A model generated the notes under the pieces. That model was not told the DNA's origin, ran no database searches, and saw only the letters and a list, made by a program, of their open reading frames with translations. A stretch of DNA of 32,848 bases from Jiulongibacter sp. (GTDB lineage Bacteria > Bacteroidota > Bacteroidia > Cytophagales > Spirosomataceae): NCBI GenBank assembly GCA_024645245.1, contig JAHEBN010000027.1:1-32848 (forward strand). Reading direction: 5' to 3'. Shown piece by piece: positions 15,504 through 23,375 of the stretch (positions are counted from its first letter, which is position 1; each line of letters starts with the position of its first letter). Made by a program: the position numbers and the translations under genes.

Positions 15504-15740
15504 ATGATAAGATCAATTTTTTTCGGACTATTTATGGGGGCTACTTTATTTTTTGCTCCATTCTTTATGTTGTTCTTTTTGACTTTCTTCTTTTTTATGG
15601 GCATGAGATTTAGAAGAAGAATGCGATACGCCTTTGCTCCATACCGCACTGGTAACCAAGGTGTTTATGCGATGTCTGAATTCGAAAATACCATTTTCAA
15701 AAACAGAAATCATAACAGCCAGATTATTAATATTGACTAA
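15504..15740 (+). CDS. Small Phe/Met-rich membrane protein of the sigma regulon
   Basis: The 78-residue product is strongly hydrophobic for its first 35 residues (IFFGLFMGATLFFAPFFMLF, then FLTFFFFMGM), enough for one or two spans. A basic patch with RFRRRMRY follows, then a polar tail ending in NSQIINID. The arrangement of spans followed by an arginine-rich patch echoes the 100-residue protein of the sigma operon. It is the first gene after ECF promoter copy 2 and is followed within 20 bases by the next small gene. I do not recognise a family and propose no biochemical function; a role at the membrane under stress is inferred from context. Confidence 0.7.
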   Translation: MIRSIFFGLFMGATLFFAPFFMLFFLTFFFFMGMRFRRRMRYAFAPYRTGNQGVYAMSEFENTIFKNRNHNSQIINID

Positions 15741-15759
15741 ATTTTAAAAACGACAAATT

Positions 15760-15927
15760 ATGAAAAGGAGACCAAAAATTTTTGTTAGCGTAGCTGTTGC
15801 CATACTTACTTTCGGTGCACTTACTTCCCATTTTGGATGGAGGCATCATTTCAAACATCATAACCGGCATGCCTCGCACTGTGAGAAAAGCCAGGAAATT
15901 CAAAAAAATAACAATCTAAAAAATTAA
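15760..15927 (+). CDS. 55-residue His-rich membrane-anchored peptide
   Basis: An ATG at 15760 opens a 55-codon gene ending in TAA at 15925-15927. It lies 19 bases after the previous stop and 7 bases before the Hsp20 start, as expected of a gene in the operon. A basic start (MKRRPK) and one hydrophobic segment (FVSVAVAILTFGALTSHFG) suggest a signal anchor. The outward tail carries seven histidines and one cysteine (His24, 29, 30, 33, 34, 37, 40 and Cys41; for example WRHHFKHHNRHASHC). Such a tail could bind Zn, Cu or Ni in the periplasm. No family is recognised. Its tight packing between two clear genes is the main support that it is translated. Confidence 0.68.
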   Translation: MKRRPKIFVSVAVAILTFGALTSHFGWRHHFKHHNRHASHCEKSQEIQKNNNLKN

Positions 15928-15934
15928 TAAAATT

Positions 15935-16330
15935 ATGTGTAGAGACAGAGCTTATTATAATCCGGCATTTCGTCAAATGCCCCATTTTGGAGTCGGTTTT
16001 CGTCGCCCAAAATACAATGTACCCGTAAATATTTCCGAGACAGAAACTGCGTATGAAGTTCAGGTATTTGCTACCGGCTTTTCGAAAGAACAAATAAAAC
16101 TTGCTGTAAAAGAGGATGTATTGATAATTACCGGCGAAAAAGAAATAGAAAACGCACCAAAGTTTACCCAACAAGAATTCCCTGTGAAAACATTTGAAAG
16201 GGCGGTAGCTTTGAATAGAAAAGTTGATGTAGAACTCATTACTGCCAGACATGAGGCCGGGATGCTTTTTGTTACCCTACCAAAATCAACAGAAGCTCTC
16301 AGAAAGGATGTCAACGTTGAAATAAATTAA
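15935..16330 (+). CDS. Hsp20 / alpha-crystallin family small heat shock protein
   Basis: The 131-residue protein is a compact small heat shock protein. A short N-terminal arm (MCRDRAYYNPAFRQMPHF) precedes the alpha-crystallin domain at about residues 27-125: VPVNISETETAYEVQVFATG, VLIITGEKE, and the C-terminal beta strand with AGMLFVTLPK, which is the family's G-x-L signature. Such proteins hold unfolding polypeptides in the cytosol without ATP. It has no signal peptide. It is the last gene of the operon driven by ECF promoter copy 2 and ends before a good terminator, so its induction is predicted to depend on the sigma factor at 14494. Confidence 0.93.
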   Translation: MCRDRAYYNPAFRQMPHFGVGFRRPKYNVPVNISETETAYEVQVFATGFSKEQIKLAVKEDVLIITGEKEIENAPKFTQQEFPVKTFERAVALNRKVDVELITARHEAGMLFVTLPKSTEALRKDVNVEIN

Positions 16331-16349
16331 ATTTCATATTTTCATTAAT

Positions 16350-16380
16350 AAAGGCAGTTGGGTTTACCGCTGCCTTTTTT
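16350..16380 (+). terminator. Rho-independent terminator after the Hsp20 operon
   Basis: AAAGGCAG (16350-16357), a 12-base loop, CTGCCTTT (16370-16377), then TTTGTTTT. It closes the second sigma-dependent operon. Confidence 0.85.
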
Positions 16381-16385
16381 GTTTT

Positions 16386-16690
16386 ATAATTTCATCGATT
16401 TAATAAAAAGAGAATCTATAAAAAATGGAAACTTTATTTTTTTGACGCATAGAACACAATGTATTTGAACAAAGTGCACGGTTTAAAATACAACGCTGAC
16501 TGCAAAAAATACTTTGCGTCTAATTTCCTTCAATAGTTCATAAAAAATGATTTTATGTCCGCCTTTAAGATTTGCCAATAATCCGGTTAAAATTTCCTGA
16601 AAAATCTTTGCGGCATTGCGGCTTTGGGTTTAAAAGAAAAACTTTCCAGGTCATAATTTGGCCTGAACCGAATAAATTGATTGATTTAGG
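16386..16690. other. Intergenic DNA with degenerate CTTTGCG-type repeats
   Basis: This stretch lies between two facing operons and contains no convincing gene. It includes ACTTTGCGTCTAATTT near 16510 and CTTTGCGGCATTGCGGCTTTG at 16606-16626, which look like decayed copies of a short dispersed unit around CTTTGCG. Nothing else is evident. Confidence 0.4.
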
Positions 16691-16727
16691 GTACAAAAAA
16701 ACCGGCTCAATAAATCAAGCCGGTTTT
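16691..16727 (-). terminator. Rho-independent terminator of the molybdenum hydroxylase operon
   Basis: AAAACCGGCT (16698-16707) pairs with AGCCGGTTTT (16718-16727) around a 10-base loop. Read on the minus strand the hairpin comes 20 bases after the large-subunit stop and is followed by a run of T. The stem also has T residues on the plus side, so it may stop both strands. Confidence 0.85.
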
Positions 16728-16747
16728 AATATTTAAATAATTTTATC

Positions 16748-18874
16748 TTAAAGATAACTCTCCACTTTATCATCTGCCATATTAAATGGCTGGCTATAGA
16801 GCCGTTTACCGGTTGTGGCCGCAATGGCATTAGCCACAGCACCACCCAATGGCGGAAGAGCCGGCTCTCCTAAGCCCGTAGGGTCAATTCCATTATCAAT
16901 AAAATGGGCCTCTACCTGAGGTACTTCAGGCATTTTAATCACGCGATAAGTATCGTAATTTTTCTCCAATGGTTCCCCATTTTTAAAAGTCAGCTTGCCG
17001 TACATAGCATGACTCAATCCATCCGTTATGGCACCATAAATCTGATTTTGAGCACCACTCTGGTTGATTACGATTCCGCAATCGGTCACTGCGTATACTT
17101 TTGTCAGTACGGGTTGCCCTTTCTTTTTTTCCATTTCCGCTATTTGTGCCACATAGGAATTATGAGAAAAATAAACAGAAAAGCCCTGATAAACGCCTTT
17201 CTTTTTACCCCAACCCGCTTTGTCAGCAGCCGTTTGCATTACCACACGGAAACGCTCCGGCTCGTAGGTAATTTTACCCACCGGATTTTTTACCACTTTA
17301 TCGATCAGTTCCAGACGCATTTTTATTGGGTCTTTACCTGCGGTTTTGGCCACTTCATCTAAGAAAGATTGCTCGGCATAGGCAAGGAAATTAGTAATCG
17401 GTGCCCGCCATGGACCTGTTGTTATAGTCGATTTGTGATCGTATGATTCTATCAACAAATTTTCGATAGCACCTGCCGGGAAATTATCCTGACGCATCGG
17501 GTTGCCGGTATTTATTCCCACTCCTTTACTATAATATCCGGTGATATTTCCTGCTTTATCTAAAGCCGCTTTAAACCGATAGCGAACTGCCGGACGGTAA
17601 TACCCTCCGGTCATGTCGTCTTCCCGGGTCCAGATCAATTTTACCGGTTTGCCAGTAGCTTTCGATATCTCCGCCGCTTCTATAGCATAGCCATCATCAA
17701 GTCGGCGGCCGAAACCTCCACCCATTTTGGTAAGTTCAACCGTAATTTTATCTTCAGGTATTCCGGTAAGTTTCGAAACGGAGGCTCTTGCTCTGCCCGG
17801 GGTTTGAGTTGGACCAGCCAAAACCACGCTATCCGCTCTTACATCGGCATAAAAATTCATAGGCTCCATAGGGCTATGTGGTAAAAACGGGCATTGGTAT
17901 TCTGCTTCTACTATCTTAGCCGCTTCTTTGAATGCCTTTTCCACATCTCCATCTTTACGTTGTAGTTGGGCCTTGGAAGTATCATCCAGGTATTCTTTGA
18001 ATAGTTTATCGTGATCACTGCTACTTTCCAGATTACCGTCTTTTTCCCATTCAATATTTATCTTTTTACGTGCCTGCATGATCTGCCAGGTACTTTTACC
18101 TAAAACAGCTACCCGGTTACCAACTGCCACCACCTGAGTTATTCCCGGCATTTTTTCAGCTTCGGAAGCGTCAAAACTTTTAAGCTTCATACCAAAAGCG
18201 GTTGGCCTGATTAGTTGAGCCAAATACATGCCTTCCTTTTTCAGATCGATACCATAAAGTGGCTTACCCGTAAGTACCGAAGGATTATCAACCCCTTTTA
18301 TAAAACCACCTATCAATTTAAATGAATCCACCGGTTTAAGTGTAACCTCTGTTGGCGGTGCAAGTTTTGATGCTGCCTCGGCCAATTCGCCGTAACTTAA
18401 TTTTTTACCGGAAGAGTGCGATACCCATCCTTTGCTTGTTTCACAGGTTCTGGCTTCCACCTGCCATTTATTTGCAGCGGCCTCAATCAACATTTGACGT
18501 GCAGTGGCTCCGGCTTTGCGTAGCCGTTCCCAGCTGTGCTTAATTGCACCGCTACCTCCTGTAAGTTGCCTGTCGAAAGCCGGCGAAAGATCCGCCTGAA
18601 GTACTTTTACATTTGCCCAATCTACGTCCAGCTCTTCAGCCACAATAACCGGAAAAGCGGTTTTGATACCCTGACCAATCTCCGGATTGGGTGAAGTTAT
18701 ACTTACTATTCCATCTGATGCGATGGATAAAAACGCATTAAAATTTAATGCGGCTGCCTCGGTTTTAATCACCTCAGAAGCGAATGCTTTATTTGCAGCC
18801 CAGTCGAAACCGATGATTAAACCACCGGAAACAGTTGAAAAGGCTTTTAGAAAATTTCTTCTTGAATGTGCCAT
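16748..18874 (-). CDS. Molybdopterin-binding large subunit of a xanthine dehydrogenase-family (IorB-like) oxidoreductase
   Basis: The 708-residue protein starts with a Tat signal (SRRNFLK, then a hydrophobic stretch to about residue 32), so it is exported folded with its cofactor. The mature part has MoCo-binding features including EAEYQCPFLPHSPMEPMN, MGGGFGRRLDDGYAIEAA and GPWRAPITNFLAYAEQSFLDE. The C-terminal GLGEPALPPLGGAVANA supplies the catalytic-type base Glu670. A single subunit of this length with a split N-terminal half matches IorB-type isoquinoline/aldehyde oxidases rather than XdhB/CoxL. It follows the 2Fe-2S subunit after 25 bases. The substrate cannot be named. No FAD subunit is present, as is usual for this type. 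Confidence 0.9.
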   Translation of the reverse strand: MAHSRRNFLKAFSTVSGGLIIGFDWAANKAFASEVIKTEAAALNFNAFLSIASDGIVSITSPNPEIGQGIKTAFPVIVAEELDVDWANVKVLQADLSPAFDRQLTGGSGAIKHSWERLRKAGATARQMLIEAAANKWQVEARTCETSKGWVSHSSGKKLSYGELAEAASKLAPPTEVTLKPVDSFKLIGGFIKGVDNPSVLTGKPLYGIDLKKEGMYLAQLIRPTAFGMKLKSFDASEAEKMPGITQVVAVGNRVAVLGKSTWQIMQARKKINIEWEKDGNLESSSDHDKLFKEYLDDTSKAQLQRKDGDVEKAFKEAAKIVEAEYQCPFLPHSPMEPMNFYADVRADSVVLAGPTQTPGRARASVSKLTGIPEDKITVELTKMGGGFGRRLDDGYAIEAAEISKATGKPVKLIWTREDDMTGGYYRPAVRYRFKAALDKAGNITGYYSKGVGINTGNPMRQDNFPAGAIENLLIESYDHKSTITTGPWRAPITNFLAYAEQSFLDEVAKTAGKDPIKMRLELIDKVVKNPVGKITYEPERFRVVMQTAADKAGWGKKKGVYQGFSVYFSHNSYVAQIAEMEKKKGQPVLTKVYAVTDCGIVINQSGAQNQIYGAITDGLSHAMYGKLTFKNGEPLEKNYDTYRVIKMPEVPQVEAHFIDNGIDPTGLGEPALPPLGGAVANAIAATTGKRLYSQPFNMADDKVESYL

Positions 18875-18899
18875 ATTTGTTTTAATGTCTTCGGTTAAA

Positions 18900-19361
18900 T
18901 CAATTCATTTTTTCAGCAGCCAGTTTGACCGCTTCGCGAATACGGTGATAGGTACCACATCGACAAATATTATTGCCCATCGCGAGCTCTATATCTTCCA
19001 GACTTGGCTTTGGGTTGTCTTTCAAAAGTGAAGCCGCCGTCATTATCTGACCGGCCTGGCAATAGCCGCATTGTGGCACGTCCAACTCATCCCAGGCTTT
19101 TTGTAAGGGATGATCGCCTTTTTCAGATAAACCTTCGATCGTTGTGATCTCAGCACCGTCTGCCGACGACACAGGTAATACACAAGAACGCACAGCCGTG
19201 CCATTCATGTGCACTGTGCAAGCACCACATTGAGCTATTCCGCAACCGTATTTGGTGCCTACCAGCTCAATTTCTTCACGCAAATACCAGAGCAAGGGCA
19301 TCTCCGGATCTACATCCGACTCGTAGGCCTTGCCATTAATTTTTAATTTTACAATTGCCAT
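18900..19361 (-). CDS. 2Fe-2S small subunit of the IorAB-type molybdenum hydroxylase
   Basis: The 153-residue protein carries both 2Fe-2S clusters of the family. The plant-type cluster is Cys40, Cys45, Cys48 and Cys60 ([17 protein letters not shown], then RSC). The C-terminal helical cluster is Cys98, Cys101, Cys133 and Cys135 (CGYCQAGQI and [11 protein letters not shown]). It passes electrons from the molybdenum site to an acceptor, in this type usually a cytochrome c, which is not encoded next to it. It has no signal peptide and presumably leaves the cell with the Tat-bearing large subunit. It is the first gene of the operon and starts at a single clear ATG. Confidence 0.93.
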   Translation of the reverse strand: MAIVKLKINGKAYESDVDPEMPLLWYLREEIELVGTKYGCGIAQCGACTVHMNGTAVRSCVLPVSSADGAEITTIEGLSEKGDHPLQKAWDELDVPQCGYCQAGQIMTAASLLKDNPKPSLEDIELAMGNNICRCGTYHRIREAVKLAAEKMN

Positions 19362-19731
19362 ACTATCTGCTATTTATTGATATTTTAAGTTTTTGAATCA
19401 CTATGAAAAGAAACATGAAGATAGTAAAAATGTTCGTTGCTTTTGAAACTAAAACCTGATGTGTAGATGAAACTGGAAATTTGCTCAACATTAGGCTTTT
19501 AAATGGCATTCTTTCTCCCATCTGAGAAACCGATTGCTAGTTCAGGCATTAATGAAAGATTCATTAAACTTACTTGATGCTTACGTGGAAACTGCTTGTT
19601 TGAAAATGAATTACATAACTGATAAAAACCGGAAACAATAATTTGTAAATGATAATATATAGACTAAAAATCTTCTATAATCAATCAACAAAAAATATTT
19701 TTATTATAAGTCTAAATTCCTTGTTTCCTAT
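19362..19731. other. Intergenic DNA upstream of the molybdenum hydroxylase operon
   Basis: I find no open reading frame longer than about 20 codons with a plausible start, no RNA gene and no strong hairpin. The promoter of the minus-strand hydroxylase operon must lie in its left part, but no TAnnTTTG box stands out. Confidence 0.55.
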
Positions 19732-20346
19732 TTAACATTTACGCCCAACAAATCGAACCACCGAACCCGTACCCAAATGGCATATTCCCTCATTCAATTC
19801 CACCTCTGTTTCTTCTAAAAGTAAAATTTCATAAGTCGGAAAATCAGCTGTTATTTCTTCCATGGAATACAATACACCCAAATCTTTCGGACCGCCTACT
19901 TTCGGATTTAGATTGACATATTCGAGGTGTTTTTTACTAAAAGCTTCCAGAATAATCAAGCCCCCTATTCGTAAATATTGATCCAAAATTTGGTGATATA
20001 CAGACTTTTGCTCTTTTGAAAAATGAGCGTAAATAAGTGCAATGGCATCAAATTGATTTTGCTTAAAATCCAACTCCGGCAAGGTACCGACTTGATAATC
20101 CATTTCTACCTTATTTTTAACTGCTAACTTCAAGGCCTTCTTTTTTCCTTCCCTACTCTGATCAAATGCAGAAACATGCCAACCCAGCTTGGCAGCATAA
20201 ACGGCATTCCGTCCTTCCCCTTCTGCCGGAAAAAGGATTTCTCCGGGCGGTATTCCTGCCAATTGCTCAAGCAAAAACTCATTTGGCTCTTCGCCATAAG
20301 CATATATTTCGTTGGCGTATCTTTCGTCCCAAAATTCTTTTTTCAT
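19732..20346 (-). CDS. SAM-dependent methyltransferase (TehB/thiopurine methyltransferase-like)
   Basis: The 204-residue protein begins [20 protein letters not shown], the opening typical of small stand-alone methyltransferases of the TehB/TPMT-like kind. Motif I is [20 protein letters not shown] (FPAEGEGRN replacing the usual D-G-G-G-x-G), followed by the acidic VSAFDQS. A motif IV-like [11 protein letters not shown] and GGLIILEAF complete the fold. The acceptor could be a small thiol, oxyanion or metabolite; this is not shown by sequence. It is a single gene with its own ATG at 20346 and no close neighbour on the same strand. Confidence 0.83.
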   Translation of the reverse strand: MKKEFWDERYANEIYAYGEEPNEFLLEQLAGIPPGEILFPAEGEGRNAVYAAKLGWHVSAFDQSREGKKKALKLAVKNKVEMDYQVGTLPELDFKQNQFDAIALIYAHFSKEQKSVYHQILDQYLRIGGLIILEAFSKKHLEYVNLNPKVGGPKDLGVLYSMEEITADFPTYEILLLEETEVELNEGICHLGTGSVVRFVGRKC

Positions 20347-20468
20347 TTATTTTTTAAGCTTAAAACAGTTTAGCTAATAAACCTTATTCTTTCTTTTTGA
20401 ATTAATAAAAACCAGAAAACCAATTAATAGGAATTAATATATTAGTACAGACATAACCTAAAAACCAA

Positions 20469-20509
20469 AAAAATGCAGCACCGGTAGTACACCACATCTC
20501 TGCATTTTT
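20469..20509 (-). terminator. Terminator after the decayed small membrane gene
   Basis: AAAAATGCAG (20469-20478) and CTGCATTTTT (20500-20509) form a perfect 10-base stem. On the minus strand the hairpin starts 6 bases after the TAG at 20516 and is followed by seven T. This marks the end of a former or present minus-strand transcript. Confidence 0.65.
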
Positions 20510-20515
20510 AACATC

Positions 20516-20707
20516 CTAGTAAAATCCTTTAACATAAACAGACATTGCAATATCCGGAGTATTTAAACCAATAAATAGAGCAATAATTCAGCCTGAAATA
20601 ACCCATTCGATGGATTTAATACGTAAAATTCTATAAAAAATCAGGAATCCCAAAAGGGGAAATAGTACGATAAATAATAGCAATATCAATAATTAAAAGA
20701 TTTTCAT
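20516..20707 (-). pseudogene. Small two-span membrane protein gene with two in-frame stops
   Basis: From an ATG at 20707 the minus-strand frame reads MKIF, TAA (20693-20695), then LLILLLFIVLFPLLGFLIF and YRILRIKSIEWVISG, TGA (20588-20590), then IIALFIGLNTPDIAMSVY and VKGFY, ending in TAG at 20516. Read through, it is a 63-residue, two-span membrane protein of ordinary composition, and a terminator follows at once. Both stops keep the frame, so decay by nonsense change is the simplest view. A 33-residue peptide starting at a TTG after the first stop is an alternative. I do not recognise the family. Confidence 0.45.
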
Positions 20708-20790
20708 TTCATTCGAAAAAATATATTCTACCCACAAATTGATTTAAATACATTTATGAACCTTAAAACCAAAGATTTCAACATTCAACC

Positions 20791-23256
20791 TTACTCTTTA
20801 TAAAACACCCGCTTCACCCGATTTCCAATTTTTGTAAGTATCTCGTAAGGAATGGTTTCCAGCTTTTTAGCCATATCAAAAATAGGTAAGTTGGGACCAA
20901 AAACCTCCACCATATCGCCTTCTGTCGCGGTGGTATCTGTTATATCTACCATTGTCATATCCATACATACATTGCCTATTACAGGGCAAATCTTGTCCTG
21001 TATAAGCACCGTGCCTGTTCCATTGCTCAGGTGGCGATCAAAGCCATCTGCATAGCCAATTGCCAGCGTGGCGATTCGCGAGTCCCTATGTACTACGCCT
21101 TTGCGGCTATAGCCCACAGTTTCGCCTTTTTTTACATTTTTGATCTGCGAAATGGTGGTTTTTAGGGTGCCCACTGTTTGCAAAGCAGCCTGATTCATGC
21201 CAGTGGCTTCTACACCATACAGCCCGATTCCCAAACGTACCATGTCAAATTCCGCCTCCGGAAAACGAATGATACCGGCCGAATTGGCGATGTGCCGGAA
21301 AGGTTTATCCTGGATATTTGCCAGAATTTTATCCGACATTACCTGAAAGGCTTTGATTTGAGAGCGGGTAAAATCATTGTGATCTTTTTCATCTGCTCCG
21401 GCCAAGTGACTGAAAATCGAAGCTATTTCGAGAATCGGATTGTTATTTATAACAGAAATCAATTCACTCAGGTCTCCGGACGAAAAACCGAGCCGATTCA
21501 TTCCTGTATCCAGTTTCAGGTGAATGCGTATTCTGCCGCTGATATCATCGCGGCTAGCCAGAAAATCCAGAAATTCATGGATGCTTCGCAGCGAAAAAAT
21601 TTCTGGCTCCAGATTGTATTCCACTATTTTAGCGTAAGTACCCAGGTGCGTATTCAACACCATAATCGGCAACTCGATACCATTTTGACGCAAGTAAACG
21701 CCCTCGTCGGTATATGCTACAGAGAGGTAATTGATGCGGTGGTATTGTAGCAAACTGGCCACTTCCGTACTCCCGCTGCCATAGGCCGATGCTTTCACCA
21801 TCACCATAATTCCGGTTTTCGGAGACAATTTACTGCGATAAAAATTCAGATTATGGGTGATGGCATCGAGGTTAATCTCGAAAACGGTTCCATGAACTTT
21901 TGCGATAAGTCGCTCTACAATATTCTCAAAAGTAAACGGACGTGCCCCTTTTATTAAAATGAGTTCGTTGGCGAAATGATTTATCGGCTGGCTTTCCAAA
22001 AAAGATTGGGTATCGGCAAATCCGGTAAAATTTTCAAAAAGCTCCTCCTGTCTGTTTATCGCCGGACCGATACCAATTACTTTGCTGATTCCGTGCCCGT
22101 TAAGTAGGTCTGAAATTTGGCGATAAAGGTCAATTTCACGCAAGTTGGTTTGTAAAACATCACTCAGAATTATCGTTTTGTTCTTCTTGATGTGGTGCTG
22201 ACTCATGAAATTAAGAGCCATATTTAAGCCGCCGAAATCGTTATTATAGGTATCGTCGATCAGGTAACAATTATTTACTCCTTCTTTAAGCTCCAGCCGC
22301 ATGGCGACTGGCTTCAGGCTATCCAGGCCACGCTGAATTATCTGAATATTTTCAAAATGACTATGGCTTTTCGCCAAAAGATGATAGGCCGCAAAAAAAC
22401 AATGCGTCGCATTTTCCAGCGATGCATTATCCGTAAAAGGTATATTCAGGCCTATTTCTTCCCCATTCCAGTAAATAAGGGCTTCTGTATAATCCTTATG
22501 TCTATTGTAATTTACATTTATAGTAGATCGGTTTCGGGCCGACCAGCAAATGAGCTGAACTTCGGGATTCACCGCTTTTAAAAAAATACGTATCTCTTCA
22601 TCAAGTTCCTGATAATCATGACAATATATTAAGGTCTTTGCTTTCCTGAAAAGCCTTAACTTTTCTGTAATTTTTTGTTTGCGTGAGCGAAAACCTTCAT
22701 CGTGTGCCGGACCAATATTGGTAAAAATACCCAGATCGGGCTTGATCACTTCCTGTAGTTTTTGCATCTCTCCTTCCTGCGAAATACCTGCCTCGAAAAT
22801 ACCCAGCGTATGCGAGGCCTCCAATTGCCAAACCGAAAGCGGTACACCAATCTGGGAATTATAACTTCTCGGACTTTTTGCGATTTGAAAAGAACCCAAC
22901 AAAATCTGATTCAGCCATTCTTTGATGATGGTTTTGCCGTTGCTTCCGGTAATTCCCACCACCGGAATTTTAAATTTAGATCGATGCTTCGCTGCTAAAC
23001 TTTGCAAAGCCTTGGTTGCGTTGGCAACCACCCAATATGTGGCCTTTTCTGCGTAATCTTCATTTTTATCTGCCCAGTGTTTTTCGACAACAAACTCCCG
23101 CACACCGGCTTCCAACAAAGTATCGATAAAAGTATGACCATCGTGACGAATACCCTTAATGGCAAAAAAAACAGAATCAGAAGCCTGGGCAAGAAAGCGA
23201 CTGTCGGTAAGTAGAAGATGACTTTTGGGTGCTGGATCTGTGAAAAGAAAAGGCAT
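20791..23256 (-). CDS. Bifunctional MurF ligase / alanine racemase fusion
   Basis: The 821-residue protein joins two peptidoglycan enzymes. Residues 1 to about 450 are MurF (UDP-MurNAc-tripeptide:D-Ala-D-Ala ligase): substrate-binding start with LLLTDSRFL, the ATP loop GITGSNGKT (GSNGKT at 104-109), and ENATHCFFAAYHLL with IDDTYNNDFGGLNMAL. From about 455 it is a fold-III alanine racemase: FEINLDAITHNLNFYR, the PLP lysine Lys488 in VKASAYGSG (where VKANAYGHG is usual), KLDTGMNRLGF, GETVGYSRKGV with the second catalytic-type Tyr, and CPVIGNVCMDMTMVD. It both makes D-alanine and attaches the D-Ala-D-Ala dipeptide. This fusion is typical of Bacteroidota. It is divergent from tatD. Confidence 0.95.
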   Translation of the reverse strand: MPFLFTDPAPKSHLLLTDSRFLAQASDSVFFAIKGIRHDGHTFIDTLLEAGVREFVVEKHWADKNEDYAEKATYWVVANATKALQSLAAKHRSKFKIPVVGITGSNGKTIIKEWLNQILLGSFQIAKSPRSYNSQIGVPLSVWQLEASHTLGIFEAGISQEGEMQKLQEVIKPDLGIFTNIGPAHDEGFRSRKQKITEKLRLFRKAKTLIYCHDYQELDEEIRIFLKAVNPEVQLICWSARNRSTINVNYNRHKDYTEALIYWNGEEIGLNIPFTDNASLENATHCFFAAYHLLAKSHSHFENIQIIQRGLDSLKPVAMRLELKEGVNNCYLIDDTYNNDFGGLNMALNFMSQHHIKKNKTIILSDVLQTNLREIDLYRQISDLLNGHGISKVIGIGPAINRQEELFENFTGFADTQSFLESQPINHFANELILIKGARPFTFENIVERLIAKVHGTVFEINLDAITHNLNFYRSKLSPKTGIMVMVKASAYGSGSTEVASLLQYHRINYLSVAYTDEGVYLRQNGIELPIMVLNTHLGTYAKIVEYNLEPEIFSLRSIHEFLDFLASRDDISGRIRIHLKLDTGMNRLGFSSGDLSELISVINNNPILEIASIFSHLAGADEKDHNDFTRSQIKAFQVMSDKILANIQDKPFRHIANSAGIIRFPEAEFDMVRLGIGLYGVEATGMNQAALQTVGTLKTTISQIKNVKKGETVGYSRKGVVHRDSRIATLAIGYADGFDRHLSNGTGTVLIQDKICPVIGNVCMDMTMVDITDTTATEGDMVEVFGPNLPIFDMAKKLETIPYEILTKIGNRVKRVFYKE

Positions 23257-23344
23257 AAATTGTATTTAATCAAAAATGATATGCAAGGTAACAGGAAGCT
23301 TTGGATTGATTTTCAGAAATACGGCAATTTTTGGCTCATAGTAT

Positions 23345-23352
23345 TAACTTTG
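23345..23352 (+). promoter_or_regulatory. -7 promoter box TAACTTTG of the tatD-EamA operon
   Basis: TAACTTTG matches TAnnTTTG and is identical to the box before the crotonase gene. It ends 23 bases before the GTG at 23376. No TTTG is found at the expected -33 distance. Its position rules against the longer tatD start at 23331. Confidence 0.5.
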
Positions 23353-23375
23353 TTGTGTACAAAAGCAATAGTAAG

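Noticed and set aside
22995-23273. Alternative frame over the MurF N-terminus
   Set aside because: The MurF frame carries conserved motifs through the same bases; the alternative does not.
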